From Symbioplanes lichenis (GTDB lineage Bacteria > Actinomycetota > Actinomycetes > Mycobacteriales > Micromonosporaceae), in contig NZ_JAUZQD010000001.1 in the NCBI RefSeq assembly GCF_030709675.1, positions 434,001 to 498,000 on the forward strand: a DNA stretch of 64,000 bases. Direction: 5' to 3'. The position numbers were made by a program, and so were the translations under genes. The notes beneath the pieces were generated by a model. The model made no database searches. It was not told the DNA's origin and saw only the letters and a list, made by a program, of their open reading frames with translations. Of the stretch, positions 15,885-25,283 are shown one piece after another. Every line of letters begins with the position of its first letter. The stretch's first letter is position 1.

Positions 15885-17369
15885 GTGCCGCTCACATCGA
15901 AAGACCCCGGTGGCCGACCGGATGCAAGACCTGACAGGGTGGAGGCCGAGCCGGCGGGAAGGTTGGACGGGGTGCGTAAGCGGGTTGCGGTCATCGGCGG
16001 CGGCATCGCGGGGCTGGCCGCGGCGGTCCGCCTCCGCGACCGGGCGCCGGCCGACACCGAGATCATCGTGTACGAGCAGAGCGGCCGGCTGGGCGGCAAA
16101 CTGCGCACCGGCGAGATCGCGGGCACCCAGGTCGAGCGTGGCGCCGAGTCGATGCTCATGGGCTCGCCCGACGGTGGCGAGTCCGCGGCGGTCGCATTCG
16201 CGCGGCGACTCGGGCTCGGCGACCAGCTCGTGCACCCGGCCGCCATCCCGGCCGCCCTGGCGATCGGCGGGGCACTCGAGCGTGTCCCGGGCGGGACCCT
16301 GGTGGGCGTACCCGGCGATCTCAGCCTGCTCGGCAATGTCGCGCAGCCGGCGGCGGAGGCCGACCGCGACGAAGGCCGCCCGCTGCTCGCCCCGGGTGCG
16401 GATGTCGCCGTGGGTGAGCTGGTCCGGGCCCGTTACGGCGATCAGGTCGCCGATCGGCTGGTCGATCCGATGCTGGGCGGGGTCTACGCCGGCCGGGCCG
16501 ACCGCCTCTCGCTGGCCACGACGATGCCCGCCCTCGCCCGCACCGCCCGCGTCGAGCACACGCTCCAGGGTGCGGTCCGCGCCGCCCAGCGGGCCTCCGT
16601 CCGCGTGCCCGGCCGCCCGATCTTCGCCGCGCTCGAGGGCGGCATGAGCAGCCTGATCGGCGCGGCGGCCAAGGCCAGCGGCGCCCGCATCAGCCTCGGC
16701 CTGCCCGTACGCGAGCTGACCCGCACCCCCCACGGCTGGCGCCTGCTCCTCGGGCCCGTCCCGGAGCCGCAGGTCGACGACGTCGACGCGATCGTGCTCG
16801 CCGTGCCCGCCCGTCCCGCGGCCCGCCTCCTCGCCGGCGTCGACCTCACCGCGGCCGCCGAGGTGGAGACGCTCGACTATGCGAGCGTGGCGCTGGCCGC
16901 GTTCGCGTTCCCGGCCGGCACCGAGCTGCCCGGCCTCTCCGGCTTCCTCGTCCCGCCGTCCGAGGGGACATTGGTCAAGGCGGCGACCTTCTTCACGAGC
17001 AAGTGGCCGCATCTGGCGCGGGAGGACGGCCCGGTCGTCGTCCGCGTCTCGCTCGGCCGCGCCGGGGAGGAGGAGCGCCTGCGGTACGACGACGCGGTGC
17101 TCGCCGCGACCGCCCGCACCGAGCTGGCCCGTCTCGCCGGGCGTGAGCTGCCGGCGCCGATCGCGGGCTGGGTGCAGCGGTGGGGCGGCGGCCTCCCGCA
17201 GTACGCCCCCGGGCACCTCGACCGGGTCGCCCTCGCCCGCGCGGCGCTCACGGAGCACCCCGGGCTGACGCTGGCCGGCGCCGCCTATGACGGCGTGGGC
17301 GTGCCGGCCTGCGTGGCCAGCGGCGAGAAGGCCGCCGACGACGTCCTGAAACACCTGGAGGAACGATGA
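15885..17369 (+). CDS. hemY: Protoporphyrinogen/coproporphyrinogen oxidase HemY (CgoX)
   Basis: The product has 494 aa from GTG 15885, with CACAGT 7 bases upstream. GTG 15858 and 15972 are also possible; the latter begins the conserved [15 protein letters not shown]. The FAD dinucleotide fold (GGGIAG), the [11 protein letters not shown] region and the C-terminal [18 protein letters not shown] are typical. In actinobacteria the enzyme oxidises coproporphyrinogen III to coproporphyrin III. The stop overlaps hemQ by four bases, so the two are translated together in the coproporphyrin-dependent route. Confidence 0.9.
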   Translation: MPLTSKDPGGRPDARPDRVEAEPAGRLDGVRKRVAVIGGGIAGLAAAVRLRDRAPADTEIIVYEQSGRLGGKLRTGEIAGTQVERGAESMLMGSPDGGESAAVAFARRLGLGDQLVHPAAIPAALAIGGALERVPGGTLVGVPGDLSLLGNVAQPAAEADRDEGRPLLAPGADVAVGELVRARYGDQVADRLVDPMLGGVYAGRADRLSLATTMPALARTARVEHTLQGAVRAAQRASVRVPGRPIFAALEGGMSSLIGAAAKASGARISLGLPVRELTRTPHGWRLLLGPVPEPQVDDVDAIVLAVPARPAARLLAGVDLTAAAEVETLDYASVALAAFAFPAGTELPGLSGFLVPPSEGTLVKAATFFTSKWPHLAREDGPVVVRVSLGRAGEEERLRYDDAVLAATARTELARLAGRELPAPIAGWVQRWGGGLPQYAPGHLDRVALARAALTEHPGLTLAGAAYDGVGVPACVASGEKAADDVLKHLEER

Positions 17370-18073
17370 GCGACGAGGCGCAGACGAACGCCGCCCGGAT
17401 CAAGGAACTGAACGCGACGATCCGGTACACCATGTGGTCGGTGTTCCGGGCCACGACGCCCCTGCCCGCGCTGCGCGACGAGCTGGCGAGCGAGGTGGAC
17501 ACCCTCTTCGGGCAGCTGGCCGGCAAGGACGTCACGGTCCGCGGCACGTACGACGTCGCGGGCCTGCGCGCCGACGCCGACGTGATGGTGTGGTGGCACG
17601 CCGAGACGTCGGACGCGCTGCAGGACGCGTACAGCCTGTTCCGGCGTACGGCGCTGGGCCGGCACCTCACGCCGGTCTGGTCCAACATGGCGCTGCACCG
17701 GCCGGCCGAGTTCAACAAGAGTCACCTGCCGGCGTTCCTCGCCGACGAGACGCCGCGCAACTACATCTCGGTCTACCCGTTCGTCCGCTCGTACGAGTGG
17801 TACCTGCTGCCCGACGAGGAGCGCCGCGCCCTGCTCGCCGAGCACGGCAAGATGGCCCGCCCCTACCCGGACGTGCGCGCCAACACGGTCGCGTCGTTCT
17901 CGCTCGGCGACTTCGAGTGGATCCTCGCCTTCGAGGCCGACGAGCTGCACCGCATCGTCGACCTCATGCGCGACCTGCGGGCGTCGGGCGCGCGGCGGCA
18001 CGTACGCGAAGAGGTGCCCTTCTTCACCGGCCGCCGCCGCTCGATCAGCGAGATCGTCGCAAGCCTGCCGTAG
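17366..18073 (+). CDS. hemQ: Coproheme decarboxylase HemQ/ChdC
   Basis: The product has 235 aa. It is a chlorite-dismutase-fold protein with the [12 protein letters not shown] segment, whose first Tyr corresponds to the catalytic tyrosine of coproheme decarboxylases. The C-terminus has [14 protein letters not shown]. It decarboxylates coproheme to heme b, the last step of the pathway. GAGG precedes the ATG, which overlaps the hemY stop (ATGA). Confidence 0.93.
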   Translation: MSDEAQTNAARIKELNATIRYTMWSVFRATTPLPALRDELASEVDTLFGQLAGKDVTVRGTYDVAGLRADADVMVWWHAETSDALQDAYSLFRRTALGRHLTPVWSNMALHRPAEFNKSHLPAFLADETPRNYISVYPFVRSYEWYLLPDEERRALLAEHGKMARPYPDVRANTVASFSLGDFEWILAFEADELHRIVDLMRDLRASGARRHVREEVPFFTGRRRSISEIVASLP

Positions 18074-18081
18074 GGGTCTGT

Positions 18082-18193
18082 CCGGCGGACCAAGACAGCC
18101 CACCGAGGAAAAGCAGACCAAGACAGCCCGCCGAGGAAAAGCAGACCAAGACGGCCCGCCAAGGAAAAGCGGACCAAGACGGCCCGCCGAGGA
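18082..18193. repeat. 28-bp tandem repeat, four copies
   Basis: Units at 18082, 18110, 18138 and 18166 are about 90% alike and contain GACCAAGACRGCCCGCCGAG. The array fills nearly the whole gap between the convergent hemQ and GNAT genes. Confidence 0.9.
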
Positions 18194-18198
18194 AGAAC

Positions 18199-18642
18199 CT
18201 AGGGGCGGGCCATGGGGACGTGCGGAATGCCGTCCTCCATGAACGAGGGGCCGGCCGGCTCGAAGCCGAAGCGCGCGTAGAAGTCCGTCAGATGCGCCTG
18301 GGCGTGGAGCACGGCCGGCCTGTTCCCGATCACCGTCAGCGCGTGCTCCATGATCCGGCTGCCGTAACCGCCCCGGCGCGCGGCCTGCGACGTCACGACC
18401 CGGCCGATCCGCTCGTGGTCGCCGTCGTCCAGGATCCGCAGGTACGCCAGGATCTCCTCGCCCCGGGCCAGCCACACGTGCCGGGTGCCCGGCTCGGTGT
18501 CCCGCCCGTCGATCTCCGGGTACGGGCACTTCTGCTCGACCACGAACACGTCCACCCGCAGCTTGAGCAGGGCGTAGAGAGTGCTCGTGTCCAGGTTCGC
18601 GAAGGAAGCGACCCGGATCTCCTCATGTGCTTCCGGCCTCAT
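18199..18642 (-). CDS. GNAT acetyltransferase, ElaA-like
   Basis: The product has 147 aa. The order LKLRVDVFVVEQKCPYPEIDG, then ILDDGDHERIGRVVT, then GYGSRIMEHAL and a C-terminal FYARFGFEPAGPSFMEDGIPH matches the ElaA subfamily. The substrate is not known. The start is leaderless (TAAAGT at 18650). Confidence 0.9.
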   Translation of the reverse strand: MRPEAHEEIRVASFANLDTSTLYALLKLRVDVFVVEQKCPYPEIDGRDTEPGTRHVWLARGEEILAYLRILDDGDHERIGRVVTSQAARRGGYGSRIMEHALTVIGNRPAVLHAQAHLTDFYARFGFEPAGPSFMEDGIPHVPMARP

Positions 18643-18649
18643 GAAAACC

Positions 18650-18655
18650 ACTTTA
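18650..18655 (-). promoter_or_regulatory. -10 box TAAAGT, leaderless promoter
   Basis: On the minus strand TAAAGT is 7 bases upstream of ATG 18642. Confidence 0.55.
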
Positions 18656-18717
18656 TGCGTCACTTCTCGTACCCTCGGACGTTGGCCACACAGGAGCCCG
18701 CCACCCTGGGAGCGAAA

Positions 18718-18993
18718 ATGATCAAGCGGAGCAAGTTGTTCGGGAACAAGACCCGGGTGACGTTCTGCCTGCCGAGGAACACCCCGCCCGGCAAGGTGAG
18801 CGTGGTGGGCACCTTCAACGACTGGGAGCCGGGCGCGCACGAGCTCAAGGACCGGCGCGACGGCACGCGCACGATCACGCTGCGCCTCGACCCGGGCCAC
18901 TACCGCTTCCGCTACCTGGCCACCGACGACGTCTGGCTCGACGACGACCAGGCCGACGCGGTCGGTCCGCACGGCAGCGAGCTGCACCTCTGA
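18718..18993 (+). CDS. Single-domain CBM48/isoamylase-N-like protein
   Basis: The product has 91 aa; ATG 18718 follows GGGAG. Almost the whole protein is one early-set beta-sandwich: VSVVGTFNDWEPGAHELKD, then LDPGHYRFRYLATDDVWLDDD. This is the glycogen-binding module of branching enzymes and AMPK-beta. No catalytic domain is attached. It may bind alpha-glucan or act as an adaptor; known homologues of this size occur in actinobacteria, with no defined role. Confidence 0.85.
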   Translation: MIKRSKLFGNKTRVTFCLPRNTPPGKVSVVGTFNDWEPGAHELKDRRDGTRTITLRLDPGHYRFRYLATDDVWLDDDQADAVGPHGSELHL

Positions 18994-19074
18994 CCAAACT
19001 TCGCGTTTCGCCACGCGACACGGGGGCACGACTTAGCTTTGGTTGATTTGACAACTAAGCAGAGAGGGAGTCAC

Positions 19075-19680
19075 GTGGCGAACGTCAAGCTGTCGATCAT
19101 CTACTACTCGTCGACCGGCACCATCCACGGCATGGCGGAACGGCTGCAGCAGGCGGGCGAGAAGGCCGGCGCCGAGGTCCGGCTCCGGCAGGTCGCCGAG
19201 CTGGCGCCGCAGGAGGCGATCGCGTCCAACGCGGCGTGGAGCCAGCACTTCGACCGCACCAAGGACGAGCCGAAGGCGACCGCGGACGACGTCGTCTGGG
19301 CCGACGCGGTGCTGTTCGGCAGCCCCACCCGCTATGGCAACGTGGCGAGCCAGCTCAAGCAGTTCCTCGACACGCTCGGCCCGCAGTGGGCGCAGGGCCA
19401 GCTGGCGAACAAGGCGTACGCGGGCTTCACCGCCTCCCAGACGGCCCACGGCGGCCAGGAGTCGACGCTGCTCGCGCTCTACAACACGATCCACCACTTC
19501 GGCGGCATCCTGGTCACGCCGGGTTACACCGACCCGCTGAAGTTCGCCGACGGCAACCCGTACGGTGTCTCGCACGTCACGGGCCCGGCGAACGACGCGC
19601 CCCTGACCGACGCCGAGATCGCGGCCCTCGACCACATGGCGCAGCGGATCGTCACGATCGCCGCCAAGCTCAAGGACTGA
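19075..19680 (+). CDS. wrbA: NAD(P)H:quinone oxidoreductase, WrbA type
   Basis: The product has 201 aa. The N-terminal flavodoxin loop YYSSTGTIHGMA binds the FMN phosphate, and GSPTRYGN and the GGQESTLLALYNTIHHFG region are WrbA signatures. It reduces quinones by two electrons with FMN and so protects against redox cycling. GAGGGAG precedes GTG 19075 at short spacing. A UUCG-looped terminator follows. Confidence 0.92.
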   Translation: MANVKLSIIYYSSTGTIHGMAERLQQAGEKAGAEVRLRQVAELAPQEAIASNAAWSQHFDRTKDEPKATADDVVWADAVLFGSPTRYGNVASQLKQFLDTLGPQWAQGQLANKAYAGFTASQTAHGGQESTLLALYNTIHHFGGILVTPGYTDPLKFADGNPYGVSHVTGPANDAPLTDAEIAALDHMAQRIVTIAAKLKD

Positions 19681-19698
19681 GTGACGGATTTCCGACGG

Positions 19699-19728
19699 CT
19701 CGTCCTCACTCTTCGGAGTGGGGACGAG
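19699..19728 (+). terminator. Terminator hairpin with UUCG tetraloop
   Basis: CTCGTCCTCACTC pairs with GAGTGGGGACGAG (13 bp with one G-U wobble) around a c(UUCG)g loop, just after wrbA. Confidence 0.75.
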
Positions 19729-19765
19729 TGCGCCGGAGCCCGCTCCCGGTGGCAGACTGTCGCCC

Positions 19766-19972
19766 GTGGTCAAGAAGTTCGATGCGGATCTGACCGGCGC
19801 ACAGTGGCGCCGCAGTGCATCCTCCGAGGGTGCGGCCGTCGAGGTCGCCCTGCTGGAGGAAGGGGTCGCCGTGCGCGACTCCCGGTCCCCCGACGGGGAC
19901 GTTCTCTTCTTCACGCCGGCCGAGTGGGACGCCTTCGTGGGCGGGGCCAAGGACGGCGAGTTCGACCTTTGA
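19766..19972 (+). CDS. DUF397 family protein
   Basis: The product has 68 aa. QWRRSASSEGAAVEVALLEEGVAVRDSRSPDGDVLFFTPAEWDAF is the full DUF397 pattern. Such proteins usually sit beside an XRE-type HTH regulator and act as its partner in actinomycete development. Here no such gene is adjacent. GTG 19766 has CAGACT 7 bases upstream, an imperfect leaderless box. Confidence 0.88.
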   Translation: MVKKFDADLTGAQWRRSASSEGAAVEVALLEEGVAVRDSRSPDGDVLFFTPAEWDAFVGGAKDGEFDL

Positions 19973-20023
19973 CAACTCTGGTTGCTTTCGGGCATATCAA
20001 CCCGAACAACCTTCGGTTTCCTC

Positions 20024-20029
20024 TACCGT
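20024..20029 (+). promoter_or_regulatory. -10 box TACCGT, leaderless promoter
   Basis: TACCGT ends 7 bases before ATG 20037. Confidence 0.6.
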
Positions 20030-20036
20030 CACTCCC

Positions 20037-20306
20037 ATGAGCGAATACCAGAGTTCTGACCTGCTGAAGAAGGTGGAGCGGTACGAGGCCGCCGTCAAGG
20101 AGCTCGCCGCCGCGCACGAGGAAGTCAAGACCGTCCTCATCGAGGCCATCCTGTTCGATCGCTGGCAGATGCTCGGCGCCCAGCTCGGCTTCTCCACCGA
20201 CGCCACCCCGGCCGCGGGCCCGGCCGGCGACAAGGAGGAGCCGAACCGGGACCTCGCCCAGCTCAACCAGCAGATATCGCAGATGAGCGAGGCCTGGGCC
20301 CGCTGA
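20037..20306 (+). CDS. Hypothetical helical protein (89 aa)
   Basis: The first 50 residues are a predicted long helix, a possible coiled coil (LLKKVERYEAAVKELAAAHEEVKTVLIEAI). A Pro/Gly/Ala linker and a second short helix follow. No family is recognised. The start is supported by a leaderless promoter and normal codon use. Confidence 0.7.
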   Translation: MSEYQSSDLLKKVERYEAAVKELAAAHEEVKTVLIEAILFDRWQMLGAQLGFSTDATPAAGPAGDKEEPNRDLAQLNQQISQMSEAWAR

Positions 20307-20474
20307 CTGCTGATCGCGGAGTGGCGCGAGCTGCGCGAGCGGCGCCCACCAGTCGATGTGCGGTGGCAGGACTTGAGGCGACACGAAGGCCACGATCTGC
20401 GCGAACAGGTCAGGCCCCGGCCGTTGTGAGCCGCGCCGCCCGTGCCCCTGACGGCCACGGGCGGCCGGACGCGT

Positions 20475-20480
20475 TACCGT
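20475..20480 (+). promoter_or_regulatory. -10 box TACCGT for thyA-folA
   Basis: TACCGT ends 7 bases before ATG 20488, so the thyA-folA mRNA is probably leaderless. Confidence 0.6.
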
Positions 20481-20487
20481 GACGGCC

Positions 20488-21285
20488 ATGGCCGACACCC
20501 AGTACGAAGAGCTGTTGCGCCGGGTTCTCGAGACCGGCACCGCGAAGGACGACCGGACCGGCACAGGCACGGTCAGCCTCTTCGGCGAGCGCCTGCGCTA
20601 CGACCTCTCGCAGGGCTTCCCGCTCATCACCACCAAGCGGGTGCACTTCAAGTCCGTGGCCGTCGAGCTGCTGTGGTTCCTGCGCGGCGACAGCAACGTC
20701 CAGTGGCTGCGCGACCAGGGCGTGACCATCTGGGACGAGTGGGCCGACGAGCACGGCGAGCTCGGCCCGGTCTACGGCAAGCAGTGGCGCTCCTGGCCCA
20801 CCCCCGACGGCGGCCACGCCGACCAGATCGCGGACGTGCTGGCCACACTCCAGCGCGACCCCGACTCCCGGCGCATGATCGTCTCCGCCTGGAACGTCGC
20901 CCAGCTGCCCGAGATGGCCCTGGCCCCGTGCCACGCGATGTTCCAGTTCTACGTGGCGAACGGCCGGCTCTCCTGCCAGCTCTATCAACGCAGCGCCGAC
21001 ATGTTCCTCGGCGTGCCGTTCAACATCGCCAGCTACGCGCTGCTGACCCAGCTGATGGCCGCGCAGGTGGGCCTCGAGCCGGGCGACTTCGTCTGGGTCG
21101 GCGGCGACTGCCACATCTACTCGAACCACGTCGAGCAGGTGCGCGAACAGCTCACCCGCGACCCGTACGACTTCCCGGCGCTCGAGATCGCCCCGCGCCC
21201 GAGCCTCTTCGACTACCGCTTCGAGGACCTGACGCTCGTCGACTACAAGCACCACGCGGCGATCAAGGCCCCGGTGGCCGTCTGA
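20488..21285 (+). CDS. thyA: Thymidylate synthase ThyA
   Basis: The product has 265 aa. It contains [31 protein letters not shown], the catalytic Cys in [13 protein letters not shown], and [17 protein letters not shown]. It methylates dUMP to dTMP using methylene-tetrahydrofolate. The start is ATG 20488 (an upstream GTG at 20479 is too close to the promoter). The stop overlaps the DHFR start (TGATG), so the enzyme that regenerates folate is coupled to it. Confidence 0.97.
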   Translation: MADTQYEELLRRVLETGTAKDDRTGTGTVSLFGERLRYDLSQGFPLITTKRVHFKSVAVELLWFLRGDSNVQWLRDQGVTIWDEWADEHGELGPVYGKQWRSWPTPDGGHADQIADVLATLQRDPDSRRMIVSAWNVAQLPEMALAPCHAMFQFYVANGRLSCQLYQRSADMFLGVPFNIASYALLTQLMAAQVGLEPGDFVWVGGDCHIYSNHVEQVREQLTRDPYDFPALEIAPRPSLFDYRFEDLTLVDYKHHAAIKAPVAV

Positions 21286-21749
21286 TGATCCACCTCATCT
21301 GGGCCGAAGCCCGCAACCACGTCATCGGTACGGGCGACAGCATCCCGTGGCGCCTCCCCGAGGACCAGCAGCGCTTCCGCCGCCTCACCAACGGCTCGAC
21401 CGTGGTCATGGGCCGGGCCACCTGGGAGTCGCTCCCGCCCCGCTTCCGGCCCCTCCCCGGCCGCCACAACGTGGTGCTGACCAGCCGGGAGACCGTCGAC
21501 GAGGCCGAGGTCGCCGCCTCGGTCGACGAAGTCCTCGCCAAGTACACCGACTTCTGGGTCATCGGCGGCGCCACGGTCTACGAAGCCTTCCTCCCGCACG
21601 CCGAGCACATCGCCCGTACGGTGATCGACCTCGACGTGGAAGGCGCCGTCCGCGCGCCCGTCCCCGGCCCGGAGTGGCAGGTCGACGCCGGCGAGTGGCA
21701 CGTGTCGGAAGGTGGCCTGCGCTACCGCTACGAGGACCTCTGCCGCTGA
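21285..21749 (+). CDS. folA: Dihydrofolate reductase
   Basis: The product has 154 aa. It contains WAEARNHVIGTGDSIPWRLPEDQQRF, VVMGRATWESLP, the NADPH-binding turn VIGGATVYEAFLP and a C-terminal YRYEDL. It reduces the dihydrofolate made by ThyA. The ATG overlaps the thyA stop. One base separates its stop from the convergent hemE stop. Confidence 0.96.
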   Translation: MIHLIWAEARNHVIGTGDSIPWRLPEDQQRFRRLTNGSTVVMGRATWESLPPRFRPLPGRHNVVLTSRETVDEAEVAASVDEVLAKYTDFWVIGGATVYEAFLPHAEHIARTVIDLDVEGAVRAPVPGPEWQVDAGEWHVSEGGLRYRYEDLCR

Positions 21750-21750
21750 C

Positions 21751-22788
21751 TCAGAGGGAGTGCACCAGCTCGACGAGCCGGGTGAGCATGTCCGGGTCGG
21801 TCTCGGGCATGACGCCGTGGCCGAGGTTGAAGACGTGGCCCCGGGCGGCCTTGCCCTCGGCCACGACGCGCCGGGCCTCCCGCTCGACGACCTCCCACGG
21901 CGCGAACAGGACGGCCGGGTCCAGGTTGCCCTGCAGCGAGTGGCCCGGGCCGACGATGTCCGCCGCGCGGTCGAGCGGCGTGCGCCAGTCGACGCCCACG
22001 ACGTCCGCTCCGGCCTCGCCCATGGCGGACAGCAGGAGGCCCGTGCCCACGCCGAAGTGGATGCGCGGCACCCCGGCGTCCGCCAGGCCGTTGAGGACCC
22101 GGGCGGAGTGCGGCTGGACATAGGCCCGGTAGTCCGCCTCCGACAGCGCGCCCGCCCACGAGTCGAACAGCTGGATCGCGCTGACGCCCGCGTCGACCTG
22201 GACGCGCAGGAAGGCGAGGGTGATGTCCGCGAGGCGCGCGCACAGGGTGTGCCAGAGCTGCGGGTCGCCGTACATCATGGCCTTGGTCTTGAGGTAGGTC
22301 CGCGAGGGACCGCCCTCGATGAGATAGCTGGCCAGGGTGAAGGGCGCCCCCGCGAAGCCGATCAGCGGCGTGGCGCCGAGCTCGGGCAGCAGCAGGCGCA
22401 CCGACTCGGCGACAAAATCGACCTGCGCCGGGTCCAGGGCCGGGAGCGCGGCGACGTCGGCCGCGGTGCGGATCGGGGCGGCCACGACCGGGCCGGTGCC
22501 CGCGACGATGTCGAGGTCGACGCCGGCGGCGCTCAGCGGCACGACGATGTCGCTGAAGAGGATGGCCGCGTCGACGCCGTGGCGGCGGACGGGCTGGAGG
22601 GTGATCTCGGTGACCAGCTCGGGGCGGCGGCAGGACTCGAGCATGCCCACGCCCGACCGGATCTTGCGGTATTCCGGCAGCGAGCGGCCGGCCTGCCGCA
22701 TGAACCAGACCGGCGGGTGGGGCACGTCCTGCCCGCGACAGGCGCGGACGAGGGCGGAGTCGGCGAGAGAGTTGGTCACCCGCCACAT
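21751..22788 (-). CDS. hemE: Uroporphyrinogen decarboxylase HemE
   Basis: The product has 345 aa. The signature [15 protein letters not shown] near the N-terminus and later [16 protein letters not shown] and [11 protein letters not shown] match HemE. It converts uroporphyrinogen III to coproporphyrinogen III, the substrate of HemY in this window. ATG 22788 has a TCACGT box 6 bases upstream. It diverges from the DUF3000 gene. Confidence 0.95.
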   Translation of the reverse strand: MWRVTNSLADSALVRACRGQDVPHPPVWFMRQAGRSLPEYRKIRSGVGMLESCRRPELVTEITLQPVRRHGVDAAILFSDIVVPLSAAGVDLDIVAGTGPVVAAPIRTAADVAALPALDPAQVDFVAESVRLLLPELGATPLIGFAGAPFTLASYLIEGGPSRTYLKTKAMMYGDPQLWHTLCARLADITLAFLRVQVDAGVSAIQLFDSWAGALSEADYRAYVQPHSARVLNGLADAGVPRIHFGVGTGLLLSAMGEAGADVVGVDWRTPLDRAADIVGPGHSLQGNLDPAVLFAPWEVVEREARRVVAEGKAARGHVFNLGHGVMPETDPDMLTRLVELVHSL

Positions 22789-22852
22789 CGTGCCACGTGA
22801 GTGAACCGGCCCGTGCGGCGCGCCGCGCGCGGCGGCGAGGCAGTGATCGGCA

Positions 22853-22858
22853 TAGGCT
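22853..22858 (+). promoter_or_regulatory. -10 box TAGGCT for the DUF3000 gene
   Basis: TAGGCT ends 7 bases before ATG 22866, a leaderless promoter. Confidence 0.6.
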
Positions 22859-22865
22859 TTCTCCC

Positions 22866-23435
22866 ATGCCGTCTGCGCCCGCTCCCCCCGAGGCGTTCGC
22901 GCGCGCCGTGGCCGGGTTGCGGGCCGCCGCGCCGCGCGAGGAGATCCTGCTGGAGGAGACCCAGGCCCCGCAGCGCCTGGCCCCCTATGCGTTCGCGCTG
23001 AGCGCCACCGTCCTGCGCGACGGTGACGAGGTCGCCAGCGGCCGGCTGATTCTGCTGCACGAGCCCGCGGGCCACGACGCCTGGCGGGGCACCCTCCGGC
23101 TGGTGACGCTCATCACCGCCGAGCTGGAGGAGGAGCTGGCCGGCGACCCCATGGTGCCCGAGGTGGCGTGGACGTGGCTCATCGACGGGCTCGATCAGCA
23201 GGAGGCGGCGTACACGGCGATCGGGGGCACGATCACCCGCACCGAGTCGACGCGCTTCGGCGAGCTGGCCGGCCCGGCGCCCACGGCCGACCTGGAGATC
23301 CGGGCGTCGTGGACCCCGACCTCGGACGATCTCGGGGCGCATCTGCAGGGCTGGTGCGAGATGCTGGCCTCGACCGCGGGCCTGCCGCCCCCGGGCATCA
23401 CGGCCTTCAACCGCCAGCGGGCCTCGACTCCATAG
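22866..23435 (+). CDS. DUF3000 family protein
   Basis: The product has 189 aa, soluble, with the actinobacterial DUF3000 pattern ([42 protein letters not shown]). In many actinobacteria this gene sits between hemE and the RNase D gene. Here two extra minus-strand genes intervene before RNase D. Function unknown. The last 29 bases overlap the convergent DUF218 gene. Confidence 0.88.
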   Translation: MPSAPAPPEAFARAVAGLRAAAPREEILLEETQAPQRLAPYAFALSATVLRDGDEVASGRLILLHEPAGHDAWRGTLRLVTLITAELEEELAGDPMVPEVAWTWLIDGLDQQEAAYTAIGGTITRTESTRFGELAGPAPTADLEIRASWTPTSDDLGAHLQGWCEMLASTAGLPPPGITAFNRQRASTP

Positions 23436-24114
23436 CAGGCCTGCCGCCGTAAATCGGTAGCAACTGCTCGTAGGCCGACAAGACGGAAGACGGAATGTCC
23501 GTGGGAGCCTGGAAGCCCCGCGCCGGATACTCGATCAGCCGTGGCACCTCGCCCATGAGCAATGTGATGCAGTGCTCGATGTCCCAGGCACCCCAGTGCG
23601 GCGTCGAGGCATAGGCGGCACCGGCGAACCGCGGCTGCGTCCCGGCGAAATTGATCACCTCGGGCGTGCCGAGCGTCCACACGTGCCGGGTCACCGCGTC
23701 CATCCGCTGCTGCATGGCCGCGTCTTGCACGAGAATCATCCGGGACGGCGTGATGCCCTCGTCGCGCAGCACCCGCTCGGCGAAGGTGACATTGTTCCCG
23801 CAGTTGGCCGACGATCGTTCCAGCAGGCAGCCGGTGATGCCATGGACGGACGCCAGATAGGCGGCCATGATGTCGGCCTCCGTCGGCGCCGCCGCCAGCT
23901 CCGGATAGCGCCTGGCCACAGCCGCACGCAGCATCGGCGTCGTGTGCCCGGCCCCGCCGACCAGGATGACATGCCGGACATCTCCCGATTTCAGGAAAGA
24001 GCCGACGAGGTCCCAGCCCGGCGGCGGGCACCCGCCGAAGAGCACCAGCACATCGGCGGGCGGCAACGAAGGGACGTCCCGGCGGCCCAGAAAAGCAGCG
24101 AGCGTGTTCAGCAC
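23407..24114 (-). CDS. DUF218/YdcF-like protein
   Basis: The product has 235 aa. It contains ADVLVLFGG near the N-terminus, HVILVGGAGHTT, and SSANCGNNVTFAERVLRDEGI, equivalent to the 'S.NT.EN' core of DUF218 proteins, then RMILVQDAAMQQR. E. coli YdcF of this family binds S-adenosylmethionine; no activity can be assigned here. GTG 24114 overlaps the end of the protease gene by 7 bases, so they are one transcript. Confidence 0.8.
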   Translation of the reverse strand: MLNTLAAFLGRRDVPSLPPADVLVLFGGCPPPGWDLVGSFLKSGDVRHVILVGGAGHTTPMLRAAVARRYPELAAAPTEADIMAAYLASVHGITGCLLERSSANCGNNVTFAERVLRDEGITPSRMILVQDAAMQQRMDAVTRHVWTLGTPEVINFAGTQPRFAGAAYASTPHWGAWDIEHCITLLMGEVPRLIEYPARGFQAPTDIPSSVLSAYEQLLPIYGGRPAMESRPAGG

Positions 24115-25106
24115 ACCTTGAACGTGTCACATGCCGTCTTGATGGGCACGGCCAATCCGATGCCCTCGGCGTCCCGGGCCTTGGCGGTGGCCAGCCCGAT
24201 GACCTCGTCGGCACCGTTCACCACGGGCCCGCCCGAGTTGCCGGGGTTGATCGGCGCGTCGAACTGCAGCGACGGCCCGTCGTCCGAGGCGGCCCGGTTC
24301 GCGCTGACCACGCCGGTCGTCACGGTGTCCTCGAGCCCGAGCGGGCTGCCCACGACCACCACCTGCTGACCCGGCTTCGCGGCCGCCTTGGCCACGGCGA
24401 GCCCGGCGATCTCCTTGCTCGCGCGCAGCAGCGCCAAATCCTTGCTCTCGCTGACCTTCACGATCGTGGCCGACACCTCGGTCTTGCCGCGCTCGAGGAA
24501 GACCTTCTTGGTGCCCGCGTCCCACACCGATTCGACCACGTGGAAGTTCGTCAGCAGGTTCGTCTTGCCGTCGTCCGGATCGCCGACCGCGAACGCCGTA
24601 CCCGTGAAGTCGCCCGCCCGGACCCGGAACACGCTCGGCAGCACCTTCGACGAGATCGCCTCGGGGTCGAAGACCCCGGCCAGCTGCTGCTCCAGCTTCT
24701 CCGCGCGGTCGGCCAGCTCGGTCTCGCGCTGCTGGGAGGCGGTGAGCTGGTCGGTGAGGCGGGTGTCGTTGTGCTCCATCCGCCACGCGAGGACGCCACC
24801 CCCGCCGAGCAGGAGCAACGCGAGCAGGGCGGGGGCCAGGCGGCTGCGGCGCCGCGGCTCGAGGGGCTCACTGACCACCGGGTACGGATCCCGCCCGCTC
24901 GGCGACACGAGATAGGGCCCGGGCTCGCGGCGCGCCGGCCGTGGATGCCCTATCGGCTGCGCCTGCAGCGGCGGCAGCTGGTGCGGGGCCACGGGCCGGC
25001 GGGTCGTCGACCACTCGCCGGACGGGTGGTCGGGCAGGCTGAGCAACGGGTCCTGCGGCGGCCTGCGCTGGCCCGGCACCCCGAAGGGGTCGTAGGCGGT
25101 GGTCAT
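24108..25106 (-). CDS. Membrane-anchored trypsin-like serine protease (HtrA/DegP type, no PDZ)
   Basis: The product has 332 aa. A Pro-rich cytosolic region (1-85) is followed by a TM helix (about 88-106), a coiled coil (about 110-140), and a chymotrypsin-fold domain with LTNFHVVES (His), SKDLALLR (Asp) and INPGNSGGPVV (Ser). There is no C-terminal PDZ domain. It likely cleaves or senses misfolded envelope proteins. Shine-Dalgarno GGGAG precedes ATG 25106. Confidence 0.88.
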   Translation of the reverse strand: MTTAYDPFGVPGQRRPPQDPLLSLPDHPSGEWSTTRRPVAPHQLPPLQAQPIGHPRPARREPGPYLVSPSGRDPYPVVSEPLEPRRRSRLAPALLALLLLGGGGVLAWRMEHNDTRLTDQLTASQQRETELADRAEKLEQQLAGVFDPEAISSKVLPSVFRVRAGDFTGTAFAVGDPDDGKTNLLTNFHVVESVWDAGTKKVFLERGKTEVSATIVKVSESKDLALLRASKEIAGLAVAKAAAKPGQQVVVVGSPLGLEDTVTTGVVSANRAASDDGPSLQFDAPINPGNSGGPVVNGADEVIGLATAKARDAEGIGLAVPIKTACDTFKVC

Positions 25107-25271
25107 GAGGCTCCCGGTGTCGACTCCTGCTCCGGCGGGTAGTACGGACCGGATGCCGTCGCGGATGTGCCGGCGGCCACCTTTTTCTTGAAGACGGCAC
25201 AAATCGGGCACAAGTCGATCGAGCTTCGGCGCGCCGCCACCCGGCTGCACACACGGACCGACACACCCCCG

Positions 25272-25277
25272 TACGGT
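25272..25277 (+). promoter_or_regulatory. -10 box TACGGT for the RNase D gene
   Basis: TACGGT ends 6 bases before GTG 25284, a leaderless promoter. Confidence 0.6.
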
Positions 25278-25283
25278 TACGGA

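Noticed and set aside
18082-18193. CRISPR array (28-bp repeats)
   Set aside because: The copies are directly adjacent with no spacers, and no cas genes are in the window.
20307-20450. Protein-like minus-strand reading frame (LFAQIVAFVSPQVLPP...)
   Set aside because: It continues antisense through the supported gene at 20037-20306, has no clear start, and shows no family match.
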